Shown here piece after piece: positions 1-10,979 of a stretch of 64,000 nt of DNA. Position 1 is the first letter of the stretch; each line of letters starts with the position of its first letter. The position numbers and the translations under genes are program-made. The notes beneath the pieces are model-generated. The model did not search any database and was not told where the DNA came from. It worked only from the letters and a program-made list of their open reading frames with translations. The stretch is from Brugia malayi (lineage: Eukaryota > Nematoda > Chromadorea > Rhabditida > Onchocercidae), in assembly GCF_000002995.4 (NCBI RefSeq), contig NW_025062478.1:5680001-5744000 (forward strand). The letters are read 5' to 3'.

Positions 1-74
1 ACAAAAACTTCTTTTTTTACTAAACCGAACAATGTTATTGTGTCGCATATTGCTTCTTAGTCTCCCTCACGCTT

Positions 75-390
75 TCATTCTATTTTGTGAATTTTAAAAA
101 CTTTATTCCTGTAAAATGAACGTAAACTGGTTCTCCATTTTTCACGTTTAATAATTTGAAAAATTGTTTTGAATCAAAAAATAGAAAATGAATGCAAATA
201 TAATCTGAATGTAAATAAAGGTATACACAAAAGACAAAATCAGCTTAATTTGCTGTCTTCTTGTCCCTTGCACTTACTGATTATCATCTATTGTTTCAAG
301 CTTTACTTCCCGAAAAAGAAGAAACGTCTTCTGGTGCAACAGTGTCCATCTTGATAATTGCTTCTTTTTAAGTGCTCCTCGTCCCATCAT
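75..390 (-). CDS. Possible two-exon small ORF or 3' exons of a gene (unrecognised)
   Basis: Exon 278-390 starts with two ATGs (390-385), reads 37 codons plus two bases, and ends at a strong donor (GTAAGTG). It can be joined in phase to 75-108, behind the acceptor TTTTACAG, giving a 48-residue basic peptide that ends KIHKIE and a TGA stop. An acceptor (GATTTCAG) lies about 20 bases upstream of the ATG, but an out-of-frame ATG follows it first. The peptide (MMGRGALKKKQLSRW...) is rich in Lys and Arg; I recognise no domain. It may be the 3' part of a longer gene with exons further right, for example at 703-981. The codon content looks better than the surrounding AT-rich sequence, but the evidence is only splice signals and phase. 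Confidence 0.3.
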
Positions 391-702
391 GCACTCCTTT
401 CATATTCTGAAATCAAAAAGTCTACGTTCTTTCTTCAACCCTTTTAAAAAAAAGCAGAAGTATACGATAAAGAGAATAATAAGACAATAGGAGAAAAGAA
501 GAAATAAAAGAGGAAAAGAAAAAGTCTACTAATAAGACTCATTTATATGATCTGACATCTTATGTCAGTTTTTTTTTCCTTTCATAGTGTCTTGAATACA
601 AAAGTAAGACCTAGAGTTAGTATGATATTAGCTCTTTTTTGTAATAATTATTGGTATTATTATAATAAAGTTTGTTGTCTACGCATTGTACGAAGTTTGC
701 GC

Positions 703-981
703 TCATATCAAACATTCCTGATGATCAGACAGTAACAAGGAGGACGGGCGATTCAAAAATTTTTCCAGTGAAACTAGTTGGGAAATTTTTTCTCCATTCT
801 GTTTCTTCTCCATATCTGCATTTCTTACAATACTGAAATACATATTGATGAAACAAATTAGTTTCAGTTTTGGAATTCCTTTTTTCAGAATTTGAGAAGT
901 TAATAAAAGCTGGGCATAGTCCATACTTCTACCTTTATTTAAGTCGATATCTTTTTCCCTAATGTCAATAAAGTTTATCAT
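703..981 (-). CDS. Possible small gene or exon pair (unrecognised)
   Basis: An uninterrupted 92-codon frame runs from an ATG at 981 to a stop at 703. A second reading is also possible: a first exon ending at a donor (AAAG|GTAGAAG, near 933) spliced to an acceptor ending ATGCAG near 819. This keeps frame and gives about 53 residues, removing a hydrophobic and poorly coding-looking middle part. The charged ends (MINFIDIREKDIDLNK and MEKKQNGEKISQLVS) look more like protein than the middle does. No domain is recognised. The stop of the better supported minus-strand gene at 1623 lies about 640 bases upstream, so the two could be separate genes in the same orientation. Confidence 0.25.
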   Translation of the reverse strand: MINFIDIREKDIDLNKGRSMDYAQLLLTSQILKKGIPKLKLICFINMYFSIVRNADMEKKQNGEKISQLVSLEKFLNRPSSLLLSDHQECLI

Positions 982-1622
982 CTCTCTTCATTCTCCTATT
1001 TTACCGAACAACGGTTTATATAACATTCGTGCACTCAACTTTCTTGATTAATAACTATGTTTAAAGGATATTGAGACCAGTCTTATTTAAATTTGTTGAA
1101 ATTTTTCGCATCAAAATAATTCACTGATAACTGGGATATTTGTCCTATATTCACTTCCTCATTCTATTTTCTCATGTTATGTAGAATATTTGCTCTTAAC
1201 TGTTTATGAATTTCTCTTCTAAATTCCAGAGCATAGATCGATGCTTGATTTCCCCATTATCATTTCCAAAATTTACTTCCAGCTGTTGCAACAAACAAAT
1301 CAAATTGTTGACGAACTTTATTATTTCTAAGTTATAACCAATCATTTTGTATATTAACAGTCACGAATTGTTTTAAACGAACACTGCTGATTTGCAGTTT
1401 GCTTGTTTTAATAAAATAATTTACTGAGGCATTGAAATAATATGATACAAATATGCGTGGCATATATGTTTAACGTGTATTTATAGGAACGTGTGGTTCC
1501 ATGCAAACGCAAGCAAACTTAGTAGAGGGTGGTAATCTGTAGTAAGAATGGAAATGTTTAATGTTTTCTTACTGTTTCCTCGTAATTTTCTCTCAATTAT
1601 TTTCCCTTTTGCTTATCTTCTG

Positions 1623-2711
1623 CTATCGCCAAACTCTTTTCGGTTGTTTGTTTTTCATATCCATTTCTTCCAGTCTTTTTTGCATTCTACTGAGATTTTC
1701 GAACATGTTTATTTCATACATAACGGAAAATTGTTTAGCTATTTTTAGAGAAGAAAGTTGAGCTAAACTTAACATTTTCTGTGAATACAATATTTCCATC
1801 CATACCTGATCCATTAGAGCTGGTGATATGACAGATGCATCTTGCAACGATACTATTCCTCGAAAAAACAGACGGTCCTGCATGATCAGGAATGTTTTTG
1901 TTGACTGTAACATTTTTGTCCCGTAATTTCTGTTGTCGAAGTTGATGCATAAAGTATCTTTGAAAAACAAAAAAACAAACTTTTCCTAAGACATCTAGTT
2001 TAATTTTATTATTAAGAAGGATACACATCATTTCTGAAAACGAAATGCAGATGTAATGAAAAAAAGAGGAGATTATCTATCGTTATCAGGATGTTGACGC
2101 AAAGTATTGATTTTCGTTGGAGATAAGGTTCAGAGTGTATTTTTACTTTTCATAAGCATTGTAAGGGATTTCTTGAATAATGTCCTTTGCTTTGATAATT
2201 TCCAAGGAACGTTTATAATATTCAATTATTTCATAGGCACAGCTGTCCAATGCTCCATTGAACTCTTTTCGCCTCTGACTTAGTCTCTAATGAATTTTAC
2301 ACGCGGAAAGTGCTCATTTTCTGGAAGAGCTTTGCAACGAAGTAAAAATTTGTGAATCAATGAATTCTTTCAATTAGAGACTGAATTAGGACAATTGCGC
2401 GTCTTCACTTATCATGTTTTTACTTTTTCTTCATTATGCCATGAAAAAAGAATCGTAGAATTCGAATTTTAACCATCTGATGTAATATATCAGTAGAAAA
2501 TATAAATCTCTCAACTTCGAGAGGAAGAAATATGGCATTAAAGAAGCTATTTGATTCAGAAATCTTTATTACAGCATATAGGTAGAAGGAAATAGCTATA
2601 ATTTCAACTTATTCAAAAGAATTTGCAGTTCAATCAAGTTTATTGGGTTCATTACTCATTTCTCGAACTTCGTTTCTTTTCTGCCATCAAAATTCTTTCT
2701 AAATCTTCCAT
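1623..2711 (-). CDS. Small charged protein, 149 aa, four exons, function unknown
   Basis: Assembled by hand from four exons whose phases agree: 2656-2711, 2147-2272, 1806-1957 and 1623-1738. The donors are A|GTAATG, A|GTAAAA and G|GTATGG; acceptors end GTCAGAG, TTCAAAG and AAAATAG. The start ATG lies two bases after a plausible acceptor (CCTATTAAG), as expected for a spliced-leader site. The product is highly charged and probably mostly helical: it starts MEDLERILMAEKKRSS, contains a predicted helical stretch (EIIEYYKRSLEIIKAKDII), a less ordered middle around residue 85-105, and a C-terminal coiled-coil-like helix (MFENLSRMQKRLEEMDMK) ending KRVWR. It has no signal peptide or membrane segment. 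I do not recognise the family. Four exons joining in one frame with charged, low-complexity-free sequence makes a real gene likely. Confidence 0.6.
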
Positions 2712-4740
2712 CACTTAATAGGTTGGGAAAATCTATTTTGATTTTGTAGAATTTGGTACTTATACAAACTTAGAAGGATATTTCCTTGTCATTTACGTCA
2801 TTTCAGTAGAGGAAGACATCGTCACTTTTTCTTGTTCACATCTAGATCAGATAATTCCTGCTCAACTATAATAATTCCTGATCATAAACATGAAACAATT
2901 AACACATGCAGATGGTTAAAGAAAGGTCAAAGGATTACGTGAATGCATTAAACATGGGTCTGATACTATTTATTTCAAATTTGAAGAATTTCCTGAACTT
3001 CGTTTCCAGTTTTTCGGTAAATTTGATTTGTTAATTTGCAAACAAGCGTGGTGGGAATGAAGGGAATGCATGGGGGAAACAGTTCATGGACTAATTATTT
3101 TAGATCATTAAAAGAAGACAGCATTTTAAGCTATTTTACATTCTTTGTACTTTTTTCTTGGACAAACAGAAGTTTTATGGATGCTTGCAAATTTTCCAAA
3201 AATATATAAATAAAATGATGGCGTAAAAGCTAATATTAAGGAAAATGGCTACATTTTGTATGCAAAGGGCTGTTATGCGAGTAATTCAAAAAGATTAAAG
3301 TGAAAAGATGAATTTTTGGCTTTTAAAAAGTTGCAGTAGACTAAACTGTCGATAGTACGGAACACAAAAACTTAGAATGATTATTAGTGAATCATTTGAA
3401 ATTTTTAATTATTTTATTTCTGAATCAGGCTTGATCTCTTAAACTTATTGCTAAATATGATGTAGAAGGACAGATTTGCATAATAATCGTTCCATTTCAT
3501 AATTCCTTCCTTGCAATTTACATGAAACTAACGTAAACTGCATATCCATCACCAGGATTGCTTAAGTAATTTGAGCTGCTTGAATCTGATAGGTTTATAC
3601 AGAGTTCAAGAGCGTAGACTAAGAACGGGAAGCAGTTGGAGATAGATTTAGTTTATTTATGCATTGCCGGAAGAAATATACGACAAACAAATATTTGCTG
3701 GAAATTACTGAAACACAAAAACATGCATTCTGTTAACGGCATCAGTGTGACATTTCAATCGGACAGAAATGTTCGGCTTGTTGTTTGAATTGCGATGTAG
3801 CTACAGAAATGTCGTCTGTAAGCCCTATCACTCAACGGAAGAAGACTGCTCATCGATCGATCGATCGATTGCTATATATATGAGCATTCGATAATTTTCA
3901 ATGAGCTCATTTGTCATTTTTATCACCAATGGCCAATAACAGTATACTACTTTGCAGAAGAGATTGACCTCTACTGTATTCGCACAGGCAATACACCATT
4001 TTTGCTTGCTTTAGTGTAACTGTTAAAATCCTAGTACAACTCTGTTTTGTTCTCTTCTTGTCACTTGTCCAAACAATTAATTTCATTTAAATTGGCCCTC
4101 CTGTTGAGAAGAGTATATCTTCGCTGAGCAACACTACGAGATATTAATAACTTTGCGAGACAGACAGCTGCATGATTCTCGTTTGTTCATTTCCGTTCCG
4201 TTCCGCTTCCTCTTCTGTTTATATTTCTCCACTTCTCCTAATTTTCCGAATCCATTGTTGGCACCATATAATTTCTCTTTTTTCTCTTCATAGAAAAATA
4301 AGTGTTTTTACGTTTGAAATATTACCTTTAAAGTGTTTTTTATTTTGAATCTTTGCAGCTTACTCATTTTTTTATCTTAGTGTTCCAACTAACATTATTT
4401 ATAGAATTGTATAAAAAATAGGATGAATAATAGGAGGATGAAATTGGGACATATATTTGTCCATCTTGGGGAGTGCAGGGAAGTGGAAGAAAACAGTGGT
4501 GGTAGTGTCACCTTGTGAGCACTTCTCGATGAGTTGGCTAGTGTATAATGTGATTTTTCATATCTTTTTGCTTGTCAAAACTTACTGATCTTGTTACTTT
4601 GTGCACAATCTCATTGTCCATCATCTGTTATTTGTAAAGGTTGAATGATTTGATCTTTATAAGATCCCAAACGCAGTGCTTCTTCCAAGCATTTTTTTTT
4701 TCTTTCTGTTTCTATCAATGATAGGTTCTTCTGAATTCGT
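2712..4740. other. Intergenic region between two divergent genes
   Basis: This stretch separates the minus-strand 149-aa gene from the ELL gene and should hold both promoters. It contains a short ATCG tandem repeat at about 3851-3870. A 42-codon plus-strand frame at about 3769-3897 (starting MFGLLFELRC) is open, but it has no splice or family support. I see no other gene. Confidence 0.6.
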
Positions 4741-4752
4741 GGTGTAGAAAAA

Positions 4753-4941
4753 ATGATATTTCAATACAAAGTAATAATAGTTTTATTGATTCTCTTTCTT
4801 ATTATATTATATAGGATTGTTTATGATGTTTCTCTAGAGACGGGTATATTTCGTTTTCTATACAAAATAAACCGAACTGATTCAGGAAAAAAAAATCATA
4901 AGCAGTTAGTGGGAAAGGTGAAATTGGAAAATCGACGTTAA
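4753..4941 (+). CDS. Upstream ORF with an N-terminal hydrophobic segment, overlapping the ELL start
   Basis: A 62-codon frame from ATG 4753 ends in TAA at 4939-4941, whose last base is the first base of the ELL ATG (TAATG). The peptide begins with a strong hydrophobic stretch of about 18 residues (residues 5-24) followed by a basic tail, like a signal anchor. If the ELL transcript starts upstream of 4753 this is an upstream ORF that could allow termination-reinitiation. If ELL is trans-spliced at the acceptor ending GATTCAG near 4885, the ORF is not on the mature mRNA. I recognise no homolog; it may be a chance ORF. Confidence 0.25.
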   Translation: MIFQYKVIIVLLILFLIILYRIVYDVSLETGIFRFLYKINRTDSGKKNHKQLVGKVKLENRR

Positions 4942-7900
4942 TGGCCGGGACAGGATCACCTCGTAACTCCTCTCCTAGTGGCAGTTTGGAAGTTTTGAGG
5001 ATGCAGATGGATACTGGTTCAATGACTCGTCAGTCAGCTATGATGATTAAGCTTACTGATGAAAGCCTTGCTGCCCTTAAAGTGGCTCAAAAGACTCAAC
5101 AACCTGTGCGGTTAAAAATTGATAAACAGGTATGTCATTTATGCCGTGTCCTCATGCTTCCATAATTAAAATTATATGGCAAAATTTGCTTAATCTTTAT
5201 ATTTTCAATGTTTGTATAAAGATTTTGTAAAAATGATTTCATCCATGAGAAAATGCTTTACGTTACCAAATATGTTGCCAGGAGTTTAGACAGGGCTCTA
5301 CGAGACCTGTATTACAGGATCTCTGTTTGACTGCTAATTCCTGCAAAGTCTAACTAGGGAACACTGTTTCGAAAATGGCTATTTATTTATTGAAGGAACT
5401 AGGAATCTGTTGTGCTCCACATTTTTCATCCTTTTTAGTTTCTGGGCCGCTTTAACTGATGCTTGGCAATCACTTGGAATTATGTTATGGAGTTATACAT
5501 ACGTTTTGTTTTGCTGTATATTGTGTCGAATAGTACTTTACTGTTTAGAATTCCTTGGATTAATATTTATTACATCGAAAGTGCAATCTACTGATTTAAC
5601 TACTTTTCTTCTATCCTACCTTGATAGGTATGAGATTGTGATGGGACTCGAAAGTGTAAAGGAACAAAAGGTTTTCCATGATATTTAAAATTTACTGTTA
5701 CAGGGAGGTGCTATTGAAATTGGTTGCGGTGGACAGGCAACCAAATTTCGTTTCGTCATACAAGAAGTACCAGGAGCACCAGCTGATGCTGTTTCTTATG
5801 ATTGCCAAAAAAAGTACCGAACTGTAGCTACTTTTCATTCCAAAATACAGGCGAGCGAACATTTTTTTTTAATTTTTTCTTTCATCTCTTTCTCTGGAAT
5901 TTTCCAGTCATGTTCTCTACCGCTCAAATTATATTGCTTCTCTATCTATTAGGTGTGTTTTTGAGATGATAATGACACAATTCTAGGTGCAAACCACCGC
6001 GAAGGCGCTTGCAGAAACACGCGAAAAGCTTATCGAGGAGGAAAAAAAGAAGCAGATAAAGGACTCATCGAGGTAATCTTTATAAAAGTTGAATGACGCT
6101 GTTTGAAAACTAATTGAAAATCCGGGCAGTTATTTTATAGTAGCAGGATATTTTGACTTCTGATTTGAACAGTCCATAAAATATCAGCGTATATATACAG
6201 GTGAACTAGATTAGTCATTTCATATTTGATTAAATTTTTAATAATTTTTTTAGACATAAACGTGAGCAACGCCCAGTAACTGTGAAGCGTGCAACGAACC
6301 CATTGGCAATTGGCGCTCAACGTCCAAGTTCCTCATCCTCCGTTCGATCTCATTATTCCGATTCTTCAAGCAAAAGTGCTGCATCCAGAGTAAGAGTTAG
6401 ATAATTGTTCCTTACGGTATGGCAATAGAATAGTATTGTTTTCGTAGGAGAAAAAAGAGTTTAATCATAGTGTTTTTAGCAGCTGAATGTTCTTCCTTCC
6501 AGTTATGCTTTTTATTCATCTTGAAAATAGATCTGCTGATGATTTTCTGAATGGTTTATTAGAAGATGTTACAATCAGTTGAAAATGTTGCTTATTCTAA
6601 TGAAGAATTTGTTTAATTCATTTTTTCAATTAGCAATAATGCAACATATTTAGAGTTTGGGTAATCAGCAACAACAGGTTTCTTCGAATGCATCAGCTGG
6701 TATGCTTTCACTTTGAAATATTTCCTTTTTGATGGTTGTTTTCAATTTTAAATATTTGAATAAGTTTCTTTCCCTCACTAAAATAGAATCTTTAATTAAG
6801 ATATAATTAATGTATTGATGCACAGAGGAAAGTTGAAAGCTTTACTTAGATTTAACGATAACTCAAGGAAGGAGGTACAAACTATCAATGTGGAGTATCT
6901 CTAGACGGTAATGTTGCTATTAAAATCGGGGATATTTTTGAGGCTCGCCAGTCAGTTCAAGAAAGAAAGGGTGTTGTGTAGTTAATATGAAAAAGAAATA
7001 AAAGCCTGAAAATAGATGCTACTTTTTATCAATCCATGAATTAACTCATATCAGGAATGTTTAAAATGGTGATTTCTTGGGTCAGGCTTCTGTCCAGAAA
7101 GAGCAATGGCTTCTAAGTGCGTTGATTCCTATCCATTGAAGTAGTTTATCTAATTTAAATATGTGTTGAAGCGGGTGCACGATCATTTGTGCGTGCAGAA
7201 GTTTCAAGGCGGCCACTGAGGAAGCGTGTGATACATTTGGTTATTCTTGGGCGATTTTCTTCAGCAAATGAAATTATTACTCAGATACGGAAGGATTCGT
7301 TGAGTGAGGAGATCGCTCAAGAGGATGCTGATCGAATACAAGAAATTATCGATGAAGTAATTTTTTTTTACTTCATTAATTCATTTTAATTCATTTATAT
7401 GGCATGTTTAGTCAGAGTTTTTGAGGAGGTTTTCGAATTTTGATATCTCGATGATGTCCTTTTCCAATTCTTTTAGCTGTAAACTTTCAAACCGAAATTG
7501 TGTTTATCCCATTTTTCGTCTTTTTACGCCACTGATCGATTGTTGTTCCAAAGTGCAACAACAGAAATATATGTCATCTTTTCAAGTGATAAAATGGATA
7601 GATTTAAGATATGTAGAGCGTATTGTTTTCGATATAATGGAAAAATTGATTTGAATTTCAATTCCTCTATATCAGCTTCACTGATATAATGGAATTTCTT
7701 TAATCCACAATATAAAATCCACATTTCTCATTCTATGCTTATGAGGCCATCAGTATTTTTATTGAATCGTTAATATGAATGATTTATTTTTTCATGAAGA
7801 CTTTCTTTGGTTGAATGCCTGGGTGCCGTTATAGACATTTCAACTCAAAACAATTATATAATCACTGATCGGAACATTGTTATTATTAGTTGCAGTTCAT

Positions 7901-10770
7901 CATAGCGACAAGAGTTTATCAAATCCTAAACAAACTGATCCAAGAATCATTCATCCTCTTTGCGTTTTTTGCTTTTAGGTTTTCGACAATTAATTTTTAA
8001 CCAAGTGTAACAATAAAACATGAAGCCGAGAGTTGGTTATAATCTATTAGAAGCCACTAATGGGAAGAAGGAGAGGGAATTAGTGTGTTAGATTACTAAA
8101 AGTAGAAAATGTTTAAGGATTAATAGATAAAAGAATAATTAAGGTGTAATTTCTTGTATTTCAGATTGGAGAATCGAATCGTGAAACTGGTCGACTGCAA
8201 CTCAAACAAGCATTTTATAATGAGGTTTTTTGTTATTTACAGATATTTTCGAAATTAAAGGACAGTGTGAAAGAAGTGTATAAATTCAAAAGGAGATGCT
8301 GTGCTATGTGGTACTGTATTAGTCTTGTTGTATAAAAAAAATTTTATATATAAAATATCTAATTTATTTTTATATTTTTTGACAGGTGGATGCGCGTTGG
8401 CCGGGTTTTAGTTCAGATGAAAAAAGTTATGTAAGAAAGATTTTGTCTGGGAGTATGGGTAATAATATTTCAAATTTCGCACCAGTCCGGAAATCAAGAA
8501 TTGTTCCCATGGTGGCACCTGGATCAGGGACGGTGGTTAATAATACAATTCTATCAACGGATGGTTTGTTTTTCTTTATTTATTCCTCGGAAAATTATCG
8601 TTTCTTTCCAGCTTTGTCTGGCATTTTACTTGCTTCTATGAAATTTAAAATAACATTTGTTGCAATATATTATTTTCCCAAAAGCATGGATAATTTCTCG
8701 AAATTCTGTGTTTATTTCCATAACTTCCTTTGCTTGACTTCTTATTTGAGTCTTAAGAATTTTAACGTTTAAAATTTATTGCTCATTCAGTAGCACAAGA
8801 TATAAAGATACTAAGTTAGATTCTAAAATTCTTAGATTAAAATTAAGGATACAAATCTCTTTAACAGCATGCTTGTATTTTTAGATTCATCTTTTCGTGT
8901 TGTGCAAAGTAAATCTCCAGAATCCACGGCGTCCAGTATTAGCTCAAAAAGTCCCTCCGAGATTAACAGTAATGTAAATACTACGGGGATGGAGTAAGTT
9001 TTTTTCAAGTTGTATATTATCACTTTTGTGATTTTGAAATCAGAAATGGTTGGAAGTTAACAAAGTTTTCAACTTTCTGTCACTTACTGGTCTTGTTAGC
9101 ATATCTTTGATTTCCTTTCAGTGGGAAAGCGAATGATGATCTCAATAATTCAAATATGCAAAATTCAAAGCGAAAAGCTCATTCTAATTCAATAACAGCA
9201 CCTTCTCAAATTACATCTAAGCGACCACGGCAGCACTCGTTATCACCGCCGGAAGACCCATCGAATGCCAACTTAGCTATGCATCCACAGCAAACGGTAT
9301 GCTTGATTTTCGATCAATAATTTTAGTCATAAATATAGAGCTTCATGGATGTCAAAATTACTTAAATTTAGATCTCTCGTTACATCTTATGTTTATCATG
9401 AATTGTAAGTTATGTAGTACTTGCATCCACATGTTTGTGTGACATGAACCACTCTTTCACTTCAGAGTTATGATACTGGCATTTAATATATTTAGAAAAC
9501 ATTAGTCAAGTCGAGTTAAATTTAGAATTGTTGAAATTACAGTATTATAATAATGTGTCATCTACTTTGAAACTCTGAATGTGTATAATGCTTGAAAACA
9601 GATTCATGTTTTTATTGTTTTTCTTTTGAAAGTGAGTTTTATTTTATTTATGAAGTACGATAATTGAATTTTTTCACTCCATCTAGAAAAATAATAGTCA
9701 ACGTTCTACTGGACTGAATGATACTGAACGCCCAGCGGAACCAACGAACTCTGCAAACATTCACTTATTGTCTAGTTCCGTACCACAAACTAGTCGTGAT
9801 TGGTTGAAGGAGTTCCCAGAACCACGAAGTTTAGAGGAAGCGGAAGCATACTACCTGAAGTTCCTAGTAATATTTATTCCTTTTTTCTGTTCAAATTTGG
9901 TACTTAATCTTGTAATTTACTTTTGAATTTAAAATTACTAGCTTTAGAAAATTTTTCCAATAGAATTTTTTAAATTATGGTCTAAAATTATAAGCTTATC
10001 TTATTAATTTTATCGCAAATAAAATATATATATAAAAGTTTATCTTTAACCAATTTTATTTTTTACCCTATGTTACACACTATTTGTTTGGAAGGGAAAC
10101 TCTAACGTCATTACATTCACATTGATTTTTGGCCATTTAACAATTCCATCTCAGTAAAGTAAAAATTTCTTGTATTAGTTGGCTTATAATGCAGGATGAT
10201 TACCCAAAATATCTGACATGTTATAATCTCCTATCAGCAGTAGTAAATGAATTCAAAGAATTAGAAAGAAAGATGAACGAGGCGCCAAAGAATTCAAAAG
10301 AACATGAAAAGGTATGCGTTCCAGATTCTGGTGCCAAAAGCTAAATTATGTTATAGTGTTATATCCAAAAATCCAAAGTTGAAATTTCAATTGCTAATTA
10401 ATCTATTAATTGTGTTTGATAAGCATTTTTTTACCTTTGAAATAATATTTTTCTACAGATATTTTAAGATGCAGAACATTCAGGAATAATAACCTGCATG
10501 CATATAATAGTGATACGTAATTTCCCCAACTTTTTTCCTATGTTTAAGGCAGAGGAAGCAATAGAGATGCGATATATGCATTATCAGCGTAATCCAGAAT
10601 ATTTGGAAACGAGACAGAGACATGAAGATTTGAGATCAAAGTTGGAGGTTTTGAAGAAACATGTAGATTTCTGGGAAAAAAACCAAAGAAAACAAATGGA
10701 TAGGACGAATTTACACAATAATGGCAACAGCAGTAATCATCATACGCTAAAGAATGCTTCAGCATTATGA
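4941..10770 (+). CDS. RNA polymerase II elongation factor ELL homolog
   Basis: Thirteen exons give 609 aa, close to human ELL (about 620): 4941-5129, 5704-5850, 5987-6072, 6254-6389, 6654-6699, 7172-7356, 8165-8224, 8386-8563, 8885-8993, 9122-9296, 9687-9866, 10195-10311, 10549-10770. ELL raises the elongation rate of Pol II and is a core subunit of the super and little elongation complexes in the nucleus. The ELL domain covers about residues 30-320, with recognisable [11 protein letters not shown] (about 210) and [12 protein letters not shown] (about 285) motifs. A low-complexity Ser/Asn-rich linker with a basic SKRPRQ patch follows. The occludin/ELL C-terminal helical domain covers about 476-595 ([35 protein letters not shown]). 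Intron 2 seems to use a GC donor. Family identity is firm; the exact first exon is less so. Confidence 0.93.
5851..5986 (+). other. Putative GC-AG intron in the ELL gene
   Basis: The exon before this intron ends AAAATACAG and is followed by GCGAGC rather than GT. The next exon starts after TTCTAG at 5987. Joining the two keeps phase 0 and the expected ELL sequence (KIQ then VQTTAKAL). No GT donor nearby keeps the frame. GC donors are the commonest minor donor class in nematodes, but the +3 to +6 bases here (GAGC) are weak. Confidence 0.6.
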
Positions 10771-10966
10771 CTTTGCAATTATAATTCCTGAAGAAATATT
10801 CCCTGCAAGATTCATTTTTTATCACATCTTTTGGTTTCTGTCATCAATTTTTGGTCATTTTCTGTTCACTTAGAATTGTTGATCTAATGGTCGCACTCAT
10901 GTATCATTTATTGAGGTCATGGTTTGCATTTTTTCGGGAGCGCATCTCCATCCATTTATCCTGGAG

Positions 10967-10979
10967 AATAAAAAATAAA
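10967..10979 (+). terminator. Polyadenylation signals of the ELL gene
   Basis: Two overlapping AATAAA hexamers (10967-10972 and 10974-10979) lie about 200 bases after the ELL stop codon. Confidence 0.6.

Noticed and set aside
169..354. Plus-strand 61-codon ORF
   Set aside because: It is antisense to a better looking minus-strand exon (278-390) and has no splice or family support.
1548..1761. Two overlapping plus-strand ORFs rich in Phe and Leu
   Set aside because: They are antisense to the last exon of the 149-aa gene and have a composition typical of T-rich noncoding DNA.
3769..3897. 42-codon ORF with three cysteines running into an ATCG repeat
   Set aside because: Partly encoded by a simple repeat and without family or splice evidence.
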